Numbered from the stretch's first letter, positions 17,195 through 26,478 are shown. The stretch: 64,000 nt of DNA from JAHFUI01 sp039931615 (GCA_039931615.1 JBDTRR010000027.1:7994-71993); one strand, 5' to 3'. Notes: a model not told the origin generated them from the letters alone. Numbers and translations are program-made.

Positions 17195-19569
17195 GCCCGA
17201 CGCCGATGTCGAACCCGTTACCCTTGCCGGAGTCGCTGCGGCGCCTGGACGCCTACTGGCGCGCCGCGAACTACCTGGCCGTCGGCCAGATCTATCTGCT
17301 CGACAACCCGCTGCTGCGCGAGCCGCTGCAGCCGTCGCACATCAAGCCGCGGCTGCTGGGACATTGGGGAACCACGCCCGGCCAGAATTTCATCTACGCG
17401 CACCTGAACCGGCTGATCACGTCGCTCGATCTCGACATGATCTATCTGTCGGGGCCCGGCCATGGCGGCCCGGCTGTGGTTGCGAACGTCTACCTGGAGG
17501 GCGTCTACAGCGAGGTGTATCCGGCGATCACGCAGGACCTGGCCGGTCTGGCGGCGCTGTTCCGGCAGTTCTCGTTCCCGGGCGGCATCCCGAGCCACGT
17601 CGCACCGGAAACGCCTGGCAGCATTCACGAAGGCGGTGAGCTGGGCTATTCGCTGAGCCACGCCTTCGGGGCGGTCTTCGACAACCCGAACCTGATTGCA
17701 GCGTGCGTGATTGGGGATGGGGAGGCCGAAACCGGTCCGCTGGCCACCGCCTGGCACTCCAACAAGTTTCTCAACCCGGCCAGCGACGGCGCCGTGCTGC
17801 CGATTCTGCACCTGAACGGGTTCAAGATTGCGAACCCGGCGGTGCTGGCGCGCATCCCGCGCAGCGAACTGGCGGCGCTGCTGCGCGGCTACGGCTGGAC
17901 GCCGCACTTCGTCGAGGGCGATGACCCGGCACGACTGCATGTGGAAATGGCCCGGACCCTCGATGCCGCGGCGCAGACGATCCGGGACGTCCAGGCCGCC
18001 GCGCGCAGCGGGGGCGCACCGTCGCGCCCGGCGTGGCCGATGATCGTCCTGGCGACGCCGAAAGGCTGGACCGGGCCGAAGGTCGTCGATGGACAGCGGA
18101 TCGAAGGCACGTTCCGCGCCCACCAGATTCCATTGACGTCGCCCCGCACCAACCCCGAGCATCTCCGGCTGCTCGAAGTCTGGCTGCGCAGCTATCGTCC
18201 GGAGGAGCTGTTCGATGCGGCGGGCCGCCTGGAGCCCGATCTCGCGGCGCTGGCGCCCTCGGGGTCGCGACGGATGGGGGCCAATCCCCAGGCGAACGGC
18301 GGACGGCTGCTGGTCGATCTGCGGCTGCCGGATTTCACCGCCTACGGCGTCGCGGTTGAAGATCCGGGCGCCGCCGATGCGGAGGACACGCGCGTGCTCG
18401 GCCGCTTTCTCCGGGACGTCATCACCCAGAACGCCGATCAGGCCAACTTCCGGCTGTTCGGGCCTGACGAGACGGTGTCGAACCGGCTCGACGCGGTGTT
18501 CGAGGTGACGTCCCGCCAGTGGATGGCCGATCAGACAGCCGACGATGAATGGCTGGCGCCCGAGGGACGGGTGATGGAGATGCTGAGCGAGCACCAATGC
18601 CAGGGCTGGCTCGAGGGCTATCTGCTGACCGGCCGGCACGGGCTGTTCAACACCTACGAAGCATTCGTCCACGTCGTCGATTCGATGTTCAACCAGCATG
18701 CGAAATGGCTGAAGACGACCCGCACCCTGGCGTGGCGCGCCCCGCTGGCGTCGCTGAACTACCTGCTGTCGAGCCACGTCTGGCGGCAGGATCACAACGG
18801 CTTCACCCATCAGGACCCCGGTTTCATCGACGTCGCCCTGAACAAGACGCCGGAAGTCGTCCGCGTCTACCTGCCGCCCGATGCCAATTGCCTCCTGAGC
18901 GTGATCGACCATTGCCTGCGCAGCCGTCACTACGTCAACATCGTCGTGGCGGGCAAGCATCCCGCGCCGCAGTGGCTCGACATGCCGGCCGCCGCCCGGC
19001 ACTGCGCGGCGGGAATCGGCCGCTGGGACTTCGCCTGCAGCGACGATGATGGCGAGCCCGACCTGGTGATGGCGGCGGCGGGCGACGTGCCGACCCTCGA
19101 AATATTGGCCGCCGTGGCGCTCCTCAAGGCGGCGCTGCCCGAGCTGAAGATCCGGATGATCAACGTCGTCGATCTGATGCGGCTGCAGCCCGAGATCGAG
19201 CATCCGCATGGACTCAGCGACGCGCGGTTCGATGCGCTGTTCACGCGCGACAAGCCGGTAATTTTCGCGTACCACGGCTATCCGTGGCTGATCCATCGGC
19301 TGACCTATCGCCGCGCCAACCACCACAACATCCACGTCCGCGGCTACAAGGAACGGGGCACCATCACCACCCCGTTCGACATGACGGTCCTCAACGATCT
19401 CGATCGGTTCCACCTTGCCGCCGATGCGCTGGTGCGCCTGCCGCACCTCGGCGCCAGAGGCGACGCCGCGCGCGCGCAGTTCGAGGCCAGACTGGACGCG
19501 CATCGCGCCTACATCAGGATGCACGGGGAAGACCTGCCCGAGATTCGCGACTGGCGCTGGCCCAACTGA
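17191..19569 (+). CDS. xfp: Xylulose-5-phosphate/fructose-6-phosphate phosphoketolase
   Basis: A thiamine-diphosphate enzyme of 792 residues that cleaves xylulose 5-phosphate, and probably fructose 6-phosphate, with phosphate to acetyl phosphate plus a shorter sugar phosphate. Family landmarks include LGHWGTTPGQNFIYAHLNR, GPGHGGPAVVANVYLEG near 90-106, the GGELGYSLSHAFGAVFDNP segment, GDGEAETGPLATAWHSNKFL for ThDP/Mg binding, and THQDPGFIDV in the Pyr domain. The GTG start forms a GTGA overlap with ackA; an in-frame ATG at 17206 would shorten it by five residues. Single versus dual substrate specificity cannot be read here. Confidence 0.96.
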   Translation: MSPTPMSNPLPLPESLRRLDAYWRAANYLAVGQIYLLDNPLLREPLQPSHIKPRLLGHWGTTPGQNFIYAHLNRLITSLDLDMIYLSGPGHGGPAVVANVYLEGVYSEVYPAITQDLAGLAALFRQFSFPGGIPSHVAPETPGSIHEGGELGYSLSHAFGAVFDNPNLIAACVIGDGEAETGPLATAWHSNKFLNPASDGAVLPILHLNGFKIANPAVLARIPRSELAALLRGYGWTPHFVEGDDPARLHVEMARTLDAAAQTIRDVQAAARSGGAPSRPAWPMIVLATPKGWTGPKVVDGQRIEGTFRAHQIPLTSPRTNPEHLRLLEVWLRSYRPEELFDAAGRLEPDLAALAPSGSRRMGANPQANGGRLLVDLRLPDFTAYGVAVEDPGAADAEDTRVLGRFLRDVITQNADQANFRLFGPDETVSNRLDAVFEVTSRQWMADQTADDEWLAPEGRVMEMLSEHQCQGWLEGYLLTGRHGLFNTYEAFVHVVDSMFNQHAKWLKTTRTLAWRAPLASLNYLLSSHVWRQDHNGFTHQDPGFIDVALNKTPEVVRVYLPPDANCLLSVIDHCLRSRHYVNIVVAGKHPAPQWLDMPAAARHCAAGIGRWDFACSDDDGEPDLVMAAAGDVPTLEILAAVALLKAALPELKIRMINVVDLMRLQPEIEHPHGLSDARFDALFTRDKPVIFAYHGYPWLIHRLTYRRANHHNIHVRGYKERGTITTPFDMTVLNDLDRFHLAADALVRLPHLGARGDAARAQFEARLDAHRAYIRMHGEDLPEIRDWRWPN

Positions 19570-19728
19570 TTCGGCGACCTGCCGGTGCGTCCATCTGTGC
19601 GGAATCGCACAGTGTGCTGATTTGAACCGCAGCCATCCTTCCAAACTGTCACTGTAGCGGGACGGGTCGCTGGACCCGCGTCGGCAGATCTCGACGCTCG
19701 CGCCATACGGCGCTGATCGTCCATGACG

Positions 19729-19816
19729 GTCCGGCTGAAGCCGGACCCCACGTACGTGGAATGTAGAAGCCGGACCCACGTACCTCGCTGTAGAAGCCGG
19801 ACCCCCTCGTACGTGA
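19729..19816. repeat. Clustered CCGG-palindrome repeats after phosphoketolase
   Basis: The 19570-19874 gap contains the palindrome GTCCGGCT-GA-AGCCGGAC (19729-19746). Two further half-copies follow, each reading GTAGAAGCCGGACCC plus CGTAC (from ~19763 and ~19790). The same core appears near 23864 and in degenerate form near 46576. No gene or promoter in the gap is convincing apart from the upstream region of the next coding sequence. Confidence 0.7.
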
Positions 19817-19874
19817 ATGCAGTGCAACTCCCGCGGGCGCGCCGCCGCGACGGGAACCCTCACTCAGGCCTTTG

Positions 19875-22800
19875 ATGACCAACACACTTCGTCGCCCCCT
19901 CAATCGACCCTCAGCCTGGCTGATTGCTGCTGCCGCTGCCGCCGTTTTCGTGCTCGCCGGCGATCAGCCAATTGGCGGGGCCGAGCCGACCCGGACGCTG
20001 CGGGATACGTCCGCCACCGACTTCGCCGCGGGCGTCACGACCGGGACCTACGTGGCACAGACGTCGGACGGGGAACTGATCCTGGCGCCGACCGCTGCGT
20101 CGGAGTTCAACGGACCGGCGCTGCCGGTCGGCTGGATTGCCGTGCCGTGGGAAGCCAACGGCGCGGCCTACCTCGATGCCGACCAGGCCCGGCACGTCCT
20201 CGTCGTGGACGGCGCGCGGTTCGCCACCTGCGTCACCGACGGCGACGGCGTCTGCCTCCCGGGGGAAACCCGGGTCACCACCCCGTTCGCCATCTTCAGT
20301 CCACCGCACACCCTCGAGTTTTCCGCGCGCTTCTCCGGTGACGCGTTCCAGCACAGCGGCTTCGCGGTCACCTTCGACACCTCGGCGTCGGCCCCCCCCT
20401 GGGCGATCTTCAGCACCGATGCCGGCGGCCGGCTCTACGCCCGGAGTGACAGCACATCCGACGGAGTCAGGACCGACCTGGGCACCGGCTTGCTCGGCGA
20501 ATTCCATCGCTACCGGATCGACTGGCAGGCCGACGCGGTGGACTATTACGTCGATGACGCACCCGTGGCGCACCACGCACTGCCGATCGCCGGCCCGATG
20601 CGGCCGGTCGCGGGCAGCGACCTCCATCCCTCCGGCGACCCGCTGCTGGTCGACTGGATGCGTATGGTGCCGTACGCGGCAACCGGGACGTTCTCTTCGC
20701 GCGTGTTCGATGCCGGCGCCCAGGTCGCCTGGCGCAGCATTCAGTGGACCGCTGAGGTGCCGCGTGATGCGACCGTCGCGATCGGCGTGCGCACGGGCAA
20801 CACGCCGACGCCTGACGGGTCGTGGAGCGGGTTCATCCCGGTTGCCGCTCCAGGCGCACTCAGCGTGGTGTCGCAGTTCATCCAGTATCGCGTCGATATG
20901 ACGTCGAGCGATCCGGATCAGACCCCTTCGCTCGAAGACATCAGCATCTCGACGGGCTATCCCCCGATCGCGACGGACGACAGCGCGAACGTGCCCGCCA
21001 ATGGCAACTACACCTTCCCGGCGTCGGGTCCGGGCAGTTTGACGGACAACGACACCGACCCCGATTTCGACACACTGCGCGTCGCCGCCGTCGCGCCACC
21101 GTCGCACGGCGCCGTCGTCCTGAACGCCGACGGGTCGGTGACCTACACGCCGGCGGCCAACTACTTCGGCTCCGATGCGTTCATCTACACGGTCAGCGAC
21201 GGTGTGCTGACGGCGAGCGCCTCGGTGTCGACTGTCATGACATCCGGTCCGGCGCCAGTGATCGTGCCGGACGTGATCGGGAGGACCCGGGCGGCGGCGG
21301 CTGATGAGATCGCAAACTCCGGGCTGATGCTCGGGACGGTGACCATGCAGTCGAGCGCGACGGTTGCGGCGGATCTCGTCATCTCCGAGAGTCCGGTGGC
21401 CGGCACTTCACTCGCCGCGGGTAGCGCGGTCAACCTGGTCGTGTCGACAGGGCCCGAGCCGGTCAGGGTGCCGAACGTGGTCGGCCTGACGCAGCCGGCC
21501 GCGAGCAGTGCGCTGGCCGCGACGGATCTGGTCGTCGGGACGGTGACCAGCGCGTCCAGCCCGACGGTTCCATCGGGATCGATCATCAGTTCAACGCCGG
21601 CGGCGCGAAGTTCTGTGCCACTTGGCAGCGCGGTCAATCTCGTTGTCTCGACCGGACCCCCTCCGGTGAATGTGCCAAACGTCCTCAGCTTGACCAGAGC
21701 GGCCGCGACGAACGCGATCGTGACTGCCGGGCTGACGATCGGCAGGGTGACGACGGCGTCGAGCGCCGCCGTCCGCGCCGGGTCAGTCATCAGCGAGAGT
21801 CCGGCTGCCGGTACAGTGGTCGCCGCGGGCAGCCCGGTCGATCTCGTGGTCGCGGCGAGTCGGCATCTCCTCGACCTGAACAGCGACGGCGCCGGCGACG
21901 TGTTTCTCTACAACAAGGCGACGGGAGCGCGCGCGTTCGAGGTCACGACGCCGGGCGGCGGGTTCACCACGACCACCAGCCAGTGGGACCCTGGCTGGCA
22001 GGTCTATCCGGCCAATCTGAATGCCGATCGGTATACCGACTTCCTGCTCTACGACCCGGCCCGCGGATACTGGATCCAGGCGCTGAATCAAGGCGGGGAC
22101 GGCACGTTCGCCTACACCCAGGGCAACTGGGACAGTAATTGGACCGTGGTGCCGTCGGACCTGGACGGCGACGGACTGACGGACCTGTTCGTCTACAACG
22201 TCTTTACTGGCGTCTGGGTCAAATGCATCGTCGACGGCAGCGGCGGGTTCCGGGACTACGCGGTGGGGAACTGGGATCCCGGCTGGACGTTCTACACCGC
22301 CGATCTGAACGGCGACGGCCGCGACGACTTCTTCCTCTACAACCGCGTCAACGGCGTCTGGGTCGAGGCGTTCAGCCAGGCCGGTCTGGAGACGTTCGAC
22401 TACCCGGCGTCGGGGCAGTGGGATCCGGGCTGGCAGGTCACGCCGGGGGATCTGAATGGCGACGGCCGCGCCGATCTGTTCCTGATCAATGCGGCTGGGG
22501 TGCATGTCAGCGCCCTGAGCCGCGCCATCGGCGGCTTCGACTACGCGGACGGCGCGCCCTGGGCGCCTGGCTGGTCGGTGTCGGCCGCCGACCTGAACGG
22601 CGACGGCATGACAGACCTGTTTCTCTACAACGCCGCGAGCGGCGCCTGGACCGAAGCGTTCAGCGACGGCGCCGGCGGCTTCAACAATTCGGCGCCCGGG
22701 CAGTGGGATCCGGGATGGACGGTTGGCGTCACCGACTACAACAGCGACGGCGTCGACGACATCATCCTGAGCCGCGCCGACGGCACCTGGGTGCAGGCCG

Positions 22801-22895
22801 CGACGACCGGCATCGGGACGTTTGCCTACGCGGCCGGCAACTGGGGTATGGGCTGGGGTCTCTACACCGAGGCCGGCATCCGCAACCCGAAATGA
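19875..22895 (+). CDS. Large secreted multidomain protein: lectin-like, Ig/cadherin-like, three PASTA, FG-GAP/VCBS repeats
   Basis: The ATG at 19875 follows a TTG in frame; 1006 residues. A signal peptide (WLIAAAAAAVFVLAGDQPIGG) is followed by a laminin-G/concanavalin-like region at ~80-270. Next is a Big_9/cadherin-like module (DNDTDPDFDTLRVAAVAPPS, NYFGSDAFIYTVSDG) at ~350-445, then three tandem PASTA domains (VPDVIGRTRAAAADEIANSG, VPNVVGLTQPAASSAL, VPNVLSLTRAAATNAI) at ~458-655. Seven FG-GAP/VCBS-type repeats follow, with DLNGDGxxDLFLYN calcium-binding loops and WDPGW spacers. It looks like an extracellular adhesin or integrin-propeller-like surface protein. The PASTA block suggests peptidoglycan or glycan contact, but no kinase or transpeptidase domain accompanies it. 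Confidence 0.82.
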   Translation: MTNTLRRPLNRPSAWLIAAAAAAVFVLAGDQPIGGAEPTRTLRDTSATDFAAGVTTGTYVAQTSDGELILAPTAASEFNGPALPVGWIAVPWEANGAAYLDADQARHVLVVDGARFATCVTDGDGVCLPGETRVTTPFAIFSPPHTLEFSARFSGDAFQHSGFAVTFDTSASAPPWAIFSTDAGGRLYARSDSTSDGVRTDLGTGLLGEFHRYRIDWQADAVDYYVDDAPVAHHALPIAGPMRPVAGSDLHPSGDPLLVDWMRMVPYAATGTFSSRVFDAGAQVAWRSIQWTAEVPRDATVAIGVRTGNTPTPDGSWSGFIPVAAPGALSVVSQFIQYRVDMTSSDPDQTPSLEDISISTGYPPIATDDSANVPANGNYTFPASGPGSLTDNDTDPDFDTLRVAAVAPPSHGAVVLNADGSVTYTPAANYFGSDAFIYTVSDGVLTASASVSTVMTSGPAPVIVPDVIGRTRAAAADEIANSGLMLGTVTMQSSATVAADLVISESPVAGTSLAAGSAVNLVVSTGPEPVRVPNVVGLTQPAASSALAATDLVVGTVTSASSPTVPSGSIISSTPAARSSVPLGSAVNLVVSTGPPPVNVPNVLSLTRAAATNAIVTAGLTIGRVTTASSAAVRAGSVISESPAAGTVVAAGSPVDLVVAASRHLLDLNSDGAGDVFLYNKATGARAFEVTTPGGGFTTTTSQWDPGWQVYPANLNADRYTDFLLYDPARGYWIQALNQGGDGTFAYTQGNWDSNWTVVPSDLDGDGLTDLFVYNVFTGVWVKCIVDGSGGFRDYAVGNWDPGWTFYTADLNGDGRDDFFLYNRVNGVWVEAFSQAGLETFDYPASGQWDPGWQVTPGDLNGDGRADLFLINAAGVHVSALSRAIGGFDYADGAPWAPGWSVSAADLNGDGMTDLFLYNAASGAWTEAFSDGAGGFNNSAPGQWDPGWTVGVTDYNSDGVDDIILSRADGTWVQAATTGIGTFAYAAGNWGMGWGLYTEAGIRNPK

Positions 22896-22909
22896 CAGGA
22901 GACAGACGT

Positions 22910-23320
22910 ATGCGGAGGTGGCTCCTGACGATGTCGGCGGTGGTGATCGGCACCGGTGCGATTGGTGCGCAGAAGGCGTCCGATGCGGCCGACGTCCGCC
23001 CAGGCCGCGATCTGTTCGCGACCTACTGCGCCAGTTGTCATGGGATTGGCGCCCGCGGCAACGGTCCGGCCGCCGAAGAACTGCGCCGCCGCCCGGCCGA
23101 CTTGACGCAGTTCGCCAAGCGCAACGGCGGCGTCTTCAACAGTGCGAGGATCCACAGCATCGTCGACGGCCGTGCCGTGAAAGCGCACGGCACGATCGAG
23201 ATGCCGGTGTGGGGCGACGCGTTCAAATGGCGGGAGGGGCTGCCCGAAGACGGGATCAAAGTCCGGATCGAAGCCCTGATCCGATATCTCGAGTCGATCC
23301 AGGAACGCGCGAGCCATTGA
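22910..23320 (+). CDS. Periplasmic c-type cytochrome (monohaem)
   Basis: Protein of 136 residues with an AGGAGACAG ribosome-binding site upstream of the ATG. A signal peptide (MRRWLLTMSAVVIGTGAIGA) precedes a class I cytochrome c domain. The haem attachment motif is CASCH with Cys40, Cys43 and His44; Met98 in IEMPVWG is the probable second axial ligand. It should carry electrons in the periplasm. It lies 14 bases downstream of the large secreted protein gene and may be co-transcribed with it; no oxidase or dehydrogenase partner is adjacent. Confidence 0.9.
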   Translation: MRRWLLTMSAVVIGTGAIGAQKASDAADVRPGRDLFATYCASCHGIGARGNGPAAEELRRRPADLTQFAKRNGGVFNSARIHSIVDGRAVKAHGTIEMPVWGDAFKWREGLPEDGIKVRIEALIRYLESIQERASH

Positions 23321-23409
23321 CGGGATGCCGGGCCCGGTGCGTCGGACCCGATGGGACGCCCGCAAACTTTTTATGTCAGCGCGCTAGCATCATTCCGGGA
23401 GGTGTGCAG

Positions 23410-23826
23410 ATGACGACACGACGATCGCTCTCGATGGTGTTGAAAACTGCGGTGTTGGCATTCGCGCTGCCGGTGTTGATGATGCCGCCGCTCGTTGCAC
23501 AGAGCAACGACGCAAAAAAGACGACGCAGAAGGCGGGAAAGGAAGCAAGAGGTGCGGCGAAGCAGGCTGGCCAGGCGGCCAAGGATGCCGGGAAGGCGAC
23601 CAAACAAGCCGTCGCGGCCGCGCTGCCGAACGGCGCGCCGAAGGATGCGACCGGACAGTGCACCGACGGGACGTACACGACGGCCGCGAGCCGCCGCGGC
23701 GCGTGCTCGGGGCACGGCGGCGTCAAGATGTTTGCCACGGCACGGTGCACCGACGGCACCTACAGCTTCTCGAAGAGCACCAAGGGTGCGTGCTCGGCGC
23801 ACGGCGGCGTCAAGGCCAAGGTCTGA
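23410..23826 (+). CDS. Small secreted protein with two DUF3761-like repeats
   Basis: Protein of 138 residues with a signal peptide (LKTAVLAFALPVLMMPPLVAQ). A Lys/Ala-rich linker (KKTTQKAGKEARGAAKQAGQ) resembles histone H1- or LEA-like low-complexity stretches. Two tandem cysteine-containing repeats end the protein: CTDGTYTTAASRRGACSGHG and CTDGTYSFSKSTKGACSAHG. The CxDGtxs...GaCsxHGGvk pattern is that of DUF3761. Each repeat has two cysteines that could form a disulfide in the periplasm. A GGGAGGTG ribosome-binding site precedes the ATG. Function unknown. Confidence 0.8.
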   Translation: MTTRRSLSMVLKTAVLAFALPVLMMPPLVAQSNDAKKTTQKAGKEARGAAKQAGQAAKDAGKATKQAVAAALPNGAPKDATGQCTDGTYTTAASRRGACSGHGGVKMFATARCTDGTYSFSKSTKGACSAHGGVKAKV

Positions 23827-23863
23827 GCGACACGATTCGGAAGAGTTGAACGGATGTTCAGTG

Positions 23864-23925
23864 GTACGTAGTGTCCGGCTGCAGACGGACCTCCCGGGGT
23901 CCGGCTAAAGCCGGACACGACGTAC
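23864..23925. repeat. Long imperfect inverted repeat (17-base arms)
   Basis: The arms GTACGTAGTGTCCGGCT (23864-23880) and AGCCGGACACGACGTAC (23909-23925) pair over 17 bases with one mismatch. A second nested palindrome, GTCCGGCT-AA-AGCCGGAC, lies at 23899-23916. The element resembles the 19729 cluster and lies in the gap upstream of the biosynthetic cluster. It could be a mobile REP-type repeat. No terminator U-tract follows. Confidence 0.75.
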
Positions 23926-24113
23926 TAACGAAACGTTGTAGGTCCGCCGATACGGCAGGCCCGAACAGCGAAGCCAGGCCCCAACGCCCCAGCTCCCCAG
24001 TCTCCAACCCCCAGTCCCGTCGCCTGCCGCTCGTCCGCCCGTCTCCGCTTGTACAGTTCCTCACCCAACGTCGTTGAAGCAAAAGAACGGCTTGTTCGAG
24101 GAGGAACATCGCC

Positions 24114-25682
24114 ATGTCTTTTCGCGCCGATACGACCGGTGGCCTGAGGTTTCAGGGAACCGCCAATACTGAGACGATGGCGCCGCCTCTCGAGGCGCAG
24201 GGTGACCTCCGGCGCCCACATGGTGGCGACAACCTCAGCCGGCAGGCGTGGCGCTGGCTGCACCGGCTCCGTGAAGTGACGCCAGCGGAGTTCGCAGAGT
24301 TCACCTGCTGTTTCGAGCGCCTCGACGGACCGGCTCCAGCCGGCGCCGTTGATACGGCCTGTCGAAGCCGCTGGCCGTCCGAAGCGTGGATTGCGGTCGG
24401 CCGCCTGGCGGAAATTACCTGCGACGTCCGCGATGGAGCGGTGGTCGCGCAGTTGACCGTCGGCTCCAGGCTGGTCTCGAAACAGCTGCTGGCCCTCGAC
24501 GATACCGAGTTGCCGTACGTCAAGGTCTTCTCCGCGCTGGCTTCGCTGCTGCGAACCGAGCGCGCCCTCCTTCCCGCGTTCCTGCCGTCGGTCGCGGCTG
24601 CCGCGCCACGCAGCCTGCGATGGTTCGGCGGGTGGAAATACCTGCCCGGTTCGACCCAGGTGTCGAAGGCAGCGTGTTTCACGCTGCCCAGGTTTGCCAT
24701 CCGCCTCGATGCCAATGGGCTGCACGCCTTCAATTGGGGCGCCGTGCCACGGGCTGTGACTCAGCGGGTCTTTGACAATCTCAATCCGAGAGATCGGCGC
24801 GGCGCGGCCCGCCGCCAGACCGTGCTGGACGACCGGCTCCATCCCTCCTACGCGGACTATTGCGCCGCCGCGCAGACCGTCCTCGCCGCGCTGTCGCGGA
24901 AAGATTGCGAAAAGGTCGTCCTCAGCCGGAAGCGGATCCTGTCATTTTCGCAGCCGCTCGATCCGATCGATCTCTTCGCGCGCCTGATCGAACAGAAGGG
25001 CCATGCCTTTCAGTACTTGATGACCCTTGAAGAGGGCGAAACCTGGGTCGGCATTTCTCCCGAGCTGCTGCTTCGGCGCAGCGGCGCCTGGATCGAAACC
25101 AGACCGCTGGCCGGGTCGCGCCGGCGCGGACGCTCGACGGCCGACGACGCCAATGAGCGCCACAGCCTGCTGACCAGTGACAAGGACGGCCGCGAGCACG
25201 ACATCGCCGCGAGCCACATGTTCAATCGCCTGCAGAGTGTCTGCGAGCGCGACACGTTGACGATCGTCGGCGATCGACAGGTCGCGCAGCTGACCTACAT
25301 CCAGCATCTCGCGACCGAGATGACCGGCCGGCTCGACCCGGCCTGCGACGCGGTTGACGCACTCGCCTGTATCTATCCTCCAGCGACGATCCTGGGAAAG
25401 CCGGAAGCGCCTGCCGAGCAGATCGTCCGCTCGTGTGAGCCCTTCCAGCGGAGCTTCTTCACCGGCGGCGTCGGGATGATGTCATCGAGCGGCGACTGTG
25501 AGATCGCCCTCTGCATCCGATCGGCCGCAGTGAGTGGGCACGAACTCCATCTTTACGCCGGGAGTGGCTACGTCGAGGGGTCGGTACCGAGTGACGAATG
25601 GCGTGAGACCGAGACCAAGATGCAGCCGTTCGTCGATGTCGTCGCCAGTCTGCGGCGCGACGCGCACCAGCAGGTGGCGTGA
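24114..25682 (+). CDS. Isochorismate-synthase-type chorismate-utilising enzyme
   Basis: First gene of the collinear cluster, with a strong GAGGAGGAACA ribosome-binding site. The protein has 522 residues; the catalytic domain occupies the C-terminal ~300. EKVVLSRK near 268 carries the lysine base characteristic of isochorismate and salicylate synthases. ETRPLAGSRRRG near 327 has Ala where aminodeoxychorismate synthases have Lys. DKDGREHDIA, IQHLATEMTG near 395, PPATILGKPEAPA and YAGSGYVEGSVPSDEWRETE complete the active site. It should convert chorismate to isochorismate, or directly to salicylate if it also has lyase activity. The ~200-residue N-terminal part is poorly conserved. No menD or entB neighbour exists, which argues for a specialised pathway. 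Confidence 0.85.
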   Translation: MSFRADTTGGLRFQGTANTETMAPPLEAQGDLRRPHGGDNLSRQAWRWLHRLREVTPAEFAEFTCCFERLDGPAPAGAVDTACRSRWPSEAWIAVGRLAEITCDVRDGAVVAQLTVGSRLVSKQLLALDDTELPYVKVFSALASLLRTERALLPAFLPSVAAAAPRSLRWFGGWKYLPGSTQVSKAACFTLPRFAIRLDANGLHAFNWGAVPRAVTQRVFDNLNPRDRRGAARRQTVLDDRLHPSYADYCAAAQTVLAALSRKDCEKVVLSRKRILSFSQPLDPIDLFARLIEQKGHAFQYLMTLEEGETWVGISPELLLRRSGAWIETRPLAGSRRRGRSTADDANERHSLLTSDKDGREHDIAASHMFNRLQSVCERDTLTIVGDRQVAQLTYIQHLATEMTGRLDPACDAVDALACIYPPATILGKPEAPAEQIVRSCEPFQRSFFTGGVGMMSSSGDCEIALCIRSAAVSGHELHLYAGSGYVEGSVPSDEWRETETKMQPFVDVVASLRRDAHQQVA

Positions 25683-25747
25683 ACCCCGCGCGGCGTGGGC
25701 GGCGACCGCTCCCGTTCCGGTTCCGCCAGAACAAGAAAGTCTGAATC

Positions 25748-25789
25748 ATGACTCTACTGAATCCGTGCGTCGGAGCTGTGCCGAGATGA
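25748..25789 (+). CDS. Possible 13-residue leader peptide overlapping the cyclase start
   Basis: A short frame encodes MTLLNPCVGAVPR and ends in a TGA that overlaps the cyclase ATG (ATGA). It could serve translational coupling or be a chance frame. No good ribosome-binding site is visible (AGAAAG is weak), and no precursor-peptide features can be claimed. Confidence 0.2.
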   Translation: MTLLNPCVGAVPR

Positions 25790-26478
25790 CTGTGCCGGGA
25801 CGTTTCGAGATCGTCGACCTGTCGATTCCCTTTCACGTCGGCATGCCCAAATACCAGGCGAGCTGGTTTCCGGCGTTTGCCGTCTCGGAGGTCAGCCCGG
25901 AGTCGATGCCGGAGGCACAGTGGAAGCGCCGGTTCACGACCCTGGGTCTGTTTGCCCATAACGGCACCCATGTCGAGACCTCCGACCATGCGTTCAGGGA
26001 CGGCAGGACGATCTGCCGGTACGACCTGGCGCGGTTTGCCGGCGTGCCGGCGATTCTCGACCTGTCGACCATCCCAGAGGCGACAGAAATCACCATCGAT
26101 CTCATCGAGGACCGCCTGCCGCAGATCACCGGCCGGCCAGACCCGGACGGAAGCATCCTCCTGATTCGCACCGGCTACAACGATCGGGCGTGGGGTTCGG
26201 CCGACTTCTGGCAGCGGTCACCATTTCTGGGCGAAGCGGCGGCGCAGGCCATCGCCGACGCCGGGTTCGGCTTCGTCGGCCTCGACTTCCAGACCGAACG
26301 GCCGGGCGAGCGCGACTTTGTCGTGCACAAGGCGCTGCTGTCACGCGGCGTGCTGCTGTGCGAGTACCTGGTCAACCTGCATCGGCTCGGTCCCGACTCG
26401 ATTTTCATCGCCACGCCGCTCAGCATCCGTGACGTCGAGGCGAGTCCGACCCGGGCCATCGCGCTCAACTTCCACTGA
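25786..26478 (+). CDS. Cyclase/kynurenine-formamidase-family metal hydrolase
   Basis: The ATG at 25786 gives 230 residues. The fold is that of the PF04199 cyclase family: N-terminal IVDLSIPFHVGMPKY, metal-binding AHNGTHVETSDHAF (HxGTHxDxPxH type, here with Glu at the third ligand position), and the later GFGFVGLDFQTERPG segment with a C-terminal PLSIRDVEASPTRAIAL strand. Members hydrolyse amides or cyclise polyketide-like substrates, usually with Zn or Mn. In this cluster it may act as a formamidase or lactone/lactam hydrolase on the pathway intermediate; the substrate is unknown. No kynurenine pathway genes are nearby. Confidence 0.85.
   Translation: MTVPGRFEIVDLSIPFHVGMPKYQASWFPAFAVSEVSPESMPEAQWKRRFTTLGLFAHNGTHVETSDHAFRDGRTICRYDLARFAGVPAILDLSTIPEATEITIDLIEDRLPQITGRPDPDGSILLIRTGYNDRAWGSADFWQRSPFLGEAAAQAIADAGFGFVGLDFQTERPGERDFVVHKALLSRGVLLCEYLVNLHRLGPDSIFIATPLSIRDVEASPTRAIALNFH

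Noticed and set aside
17218..19863. Open minus-strand frame of 881 codons opposite phosphoketolase
   Set aside because: Low-complexity basic translation; phosphoketolase on the other strand is unmistakable.
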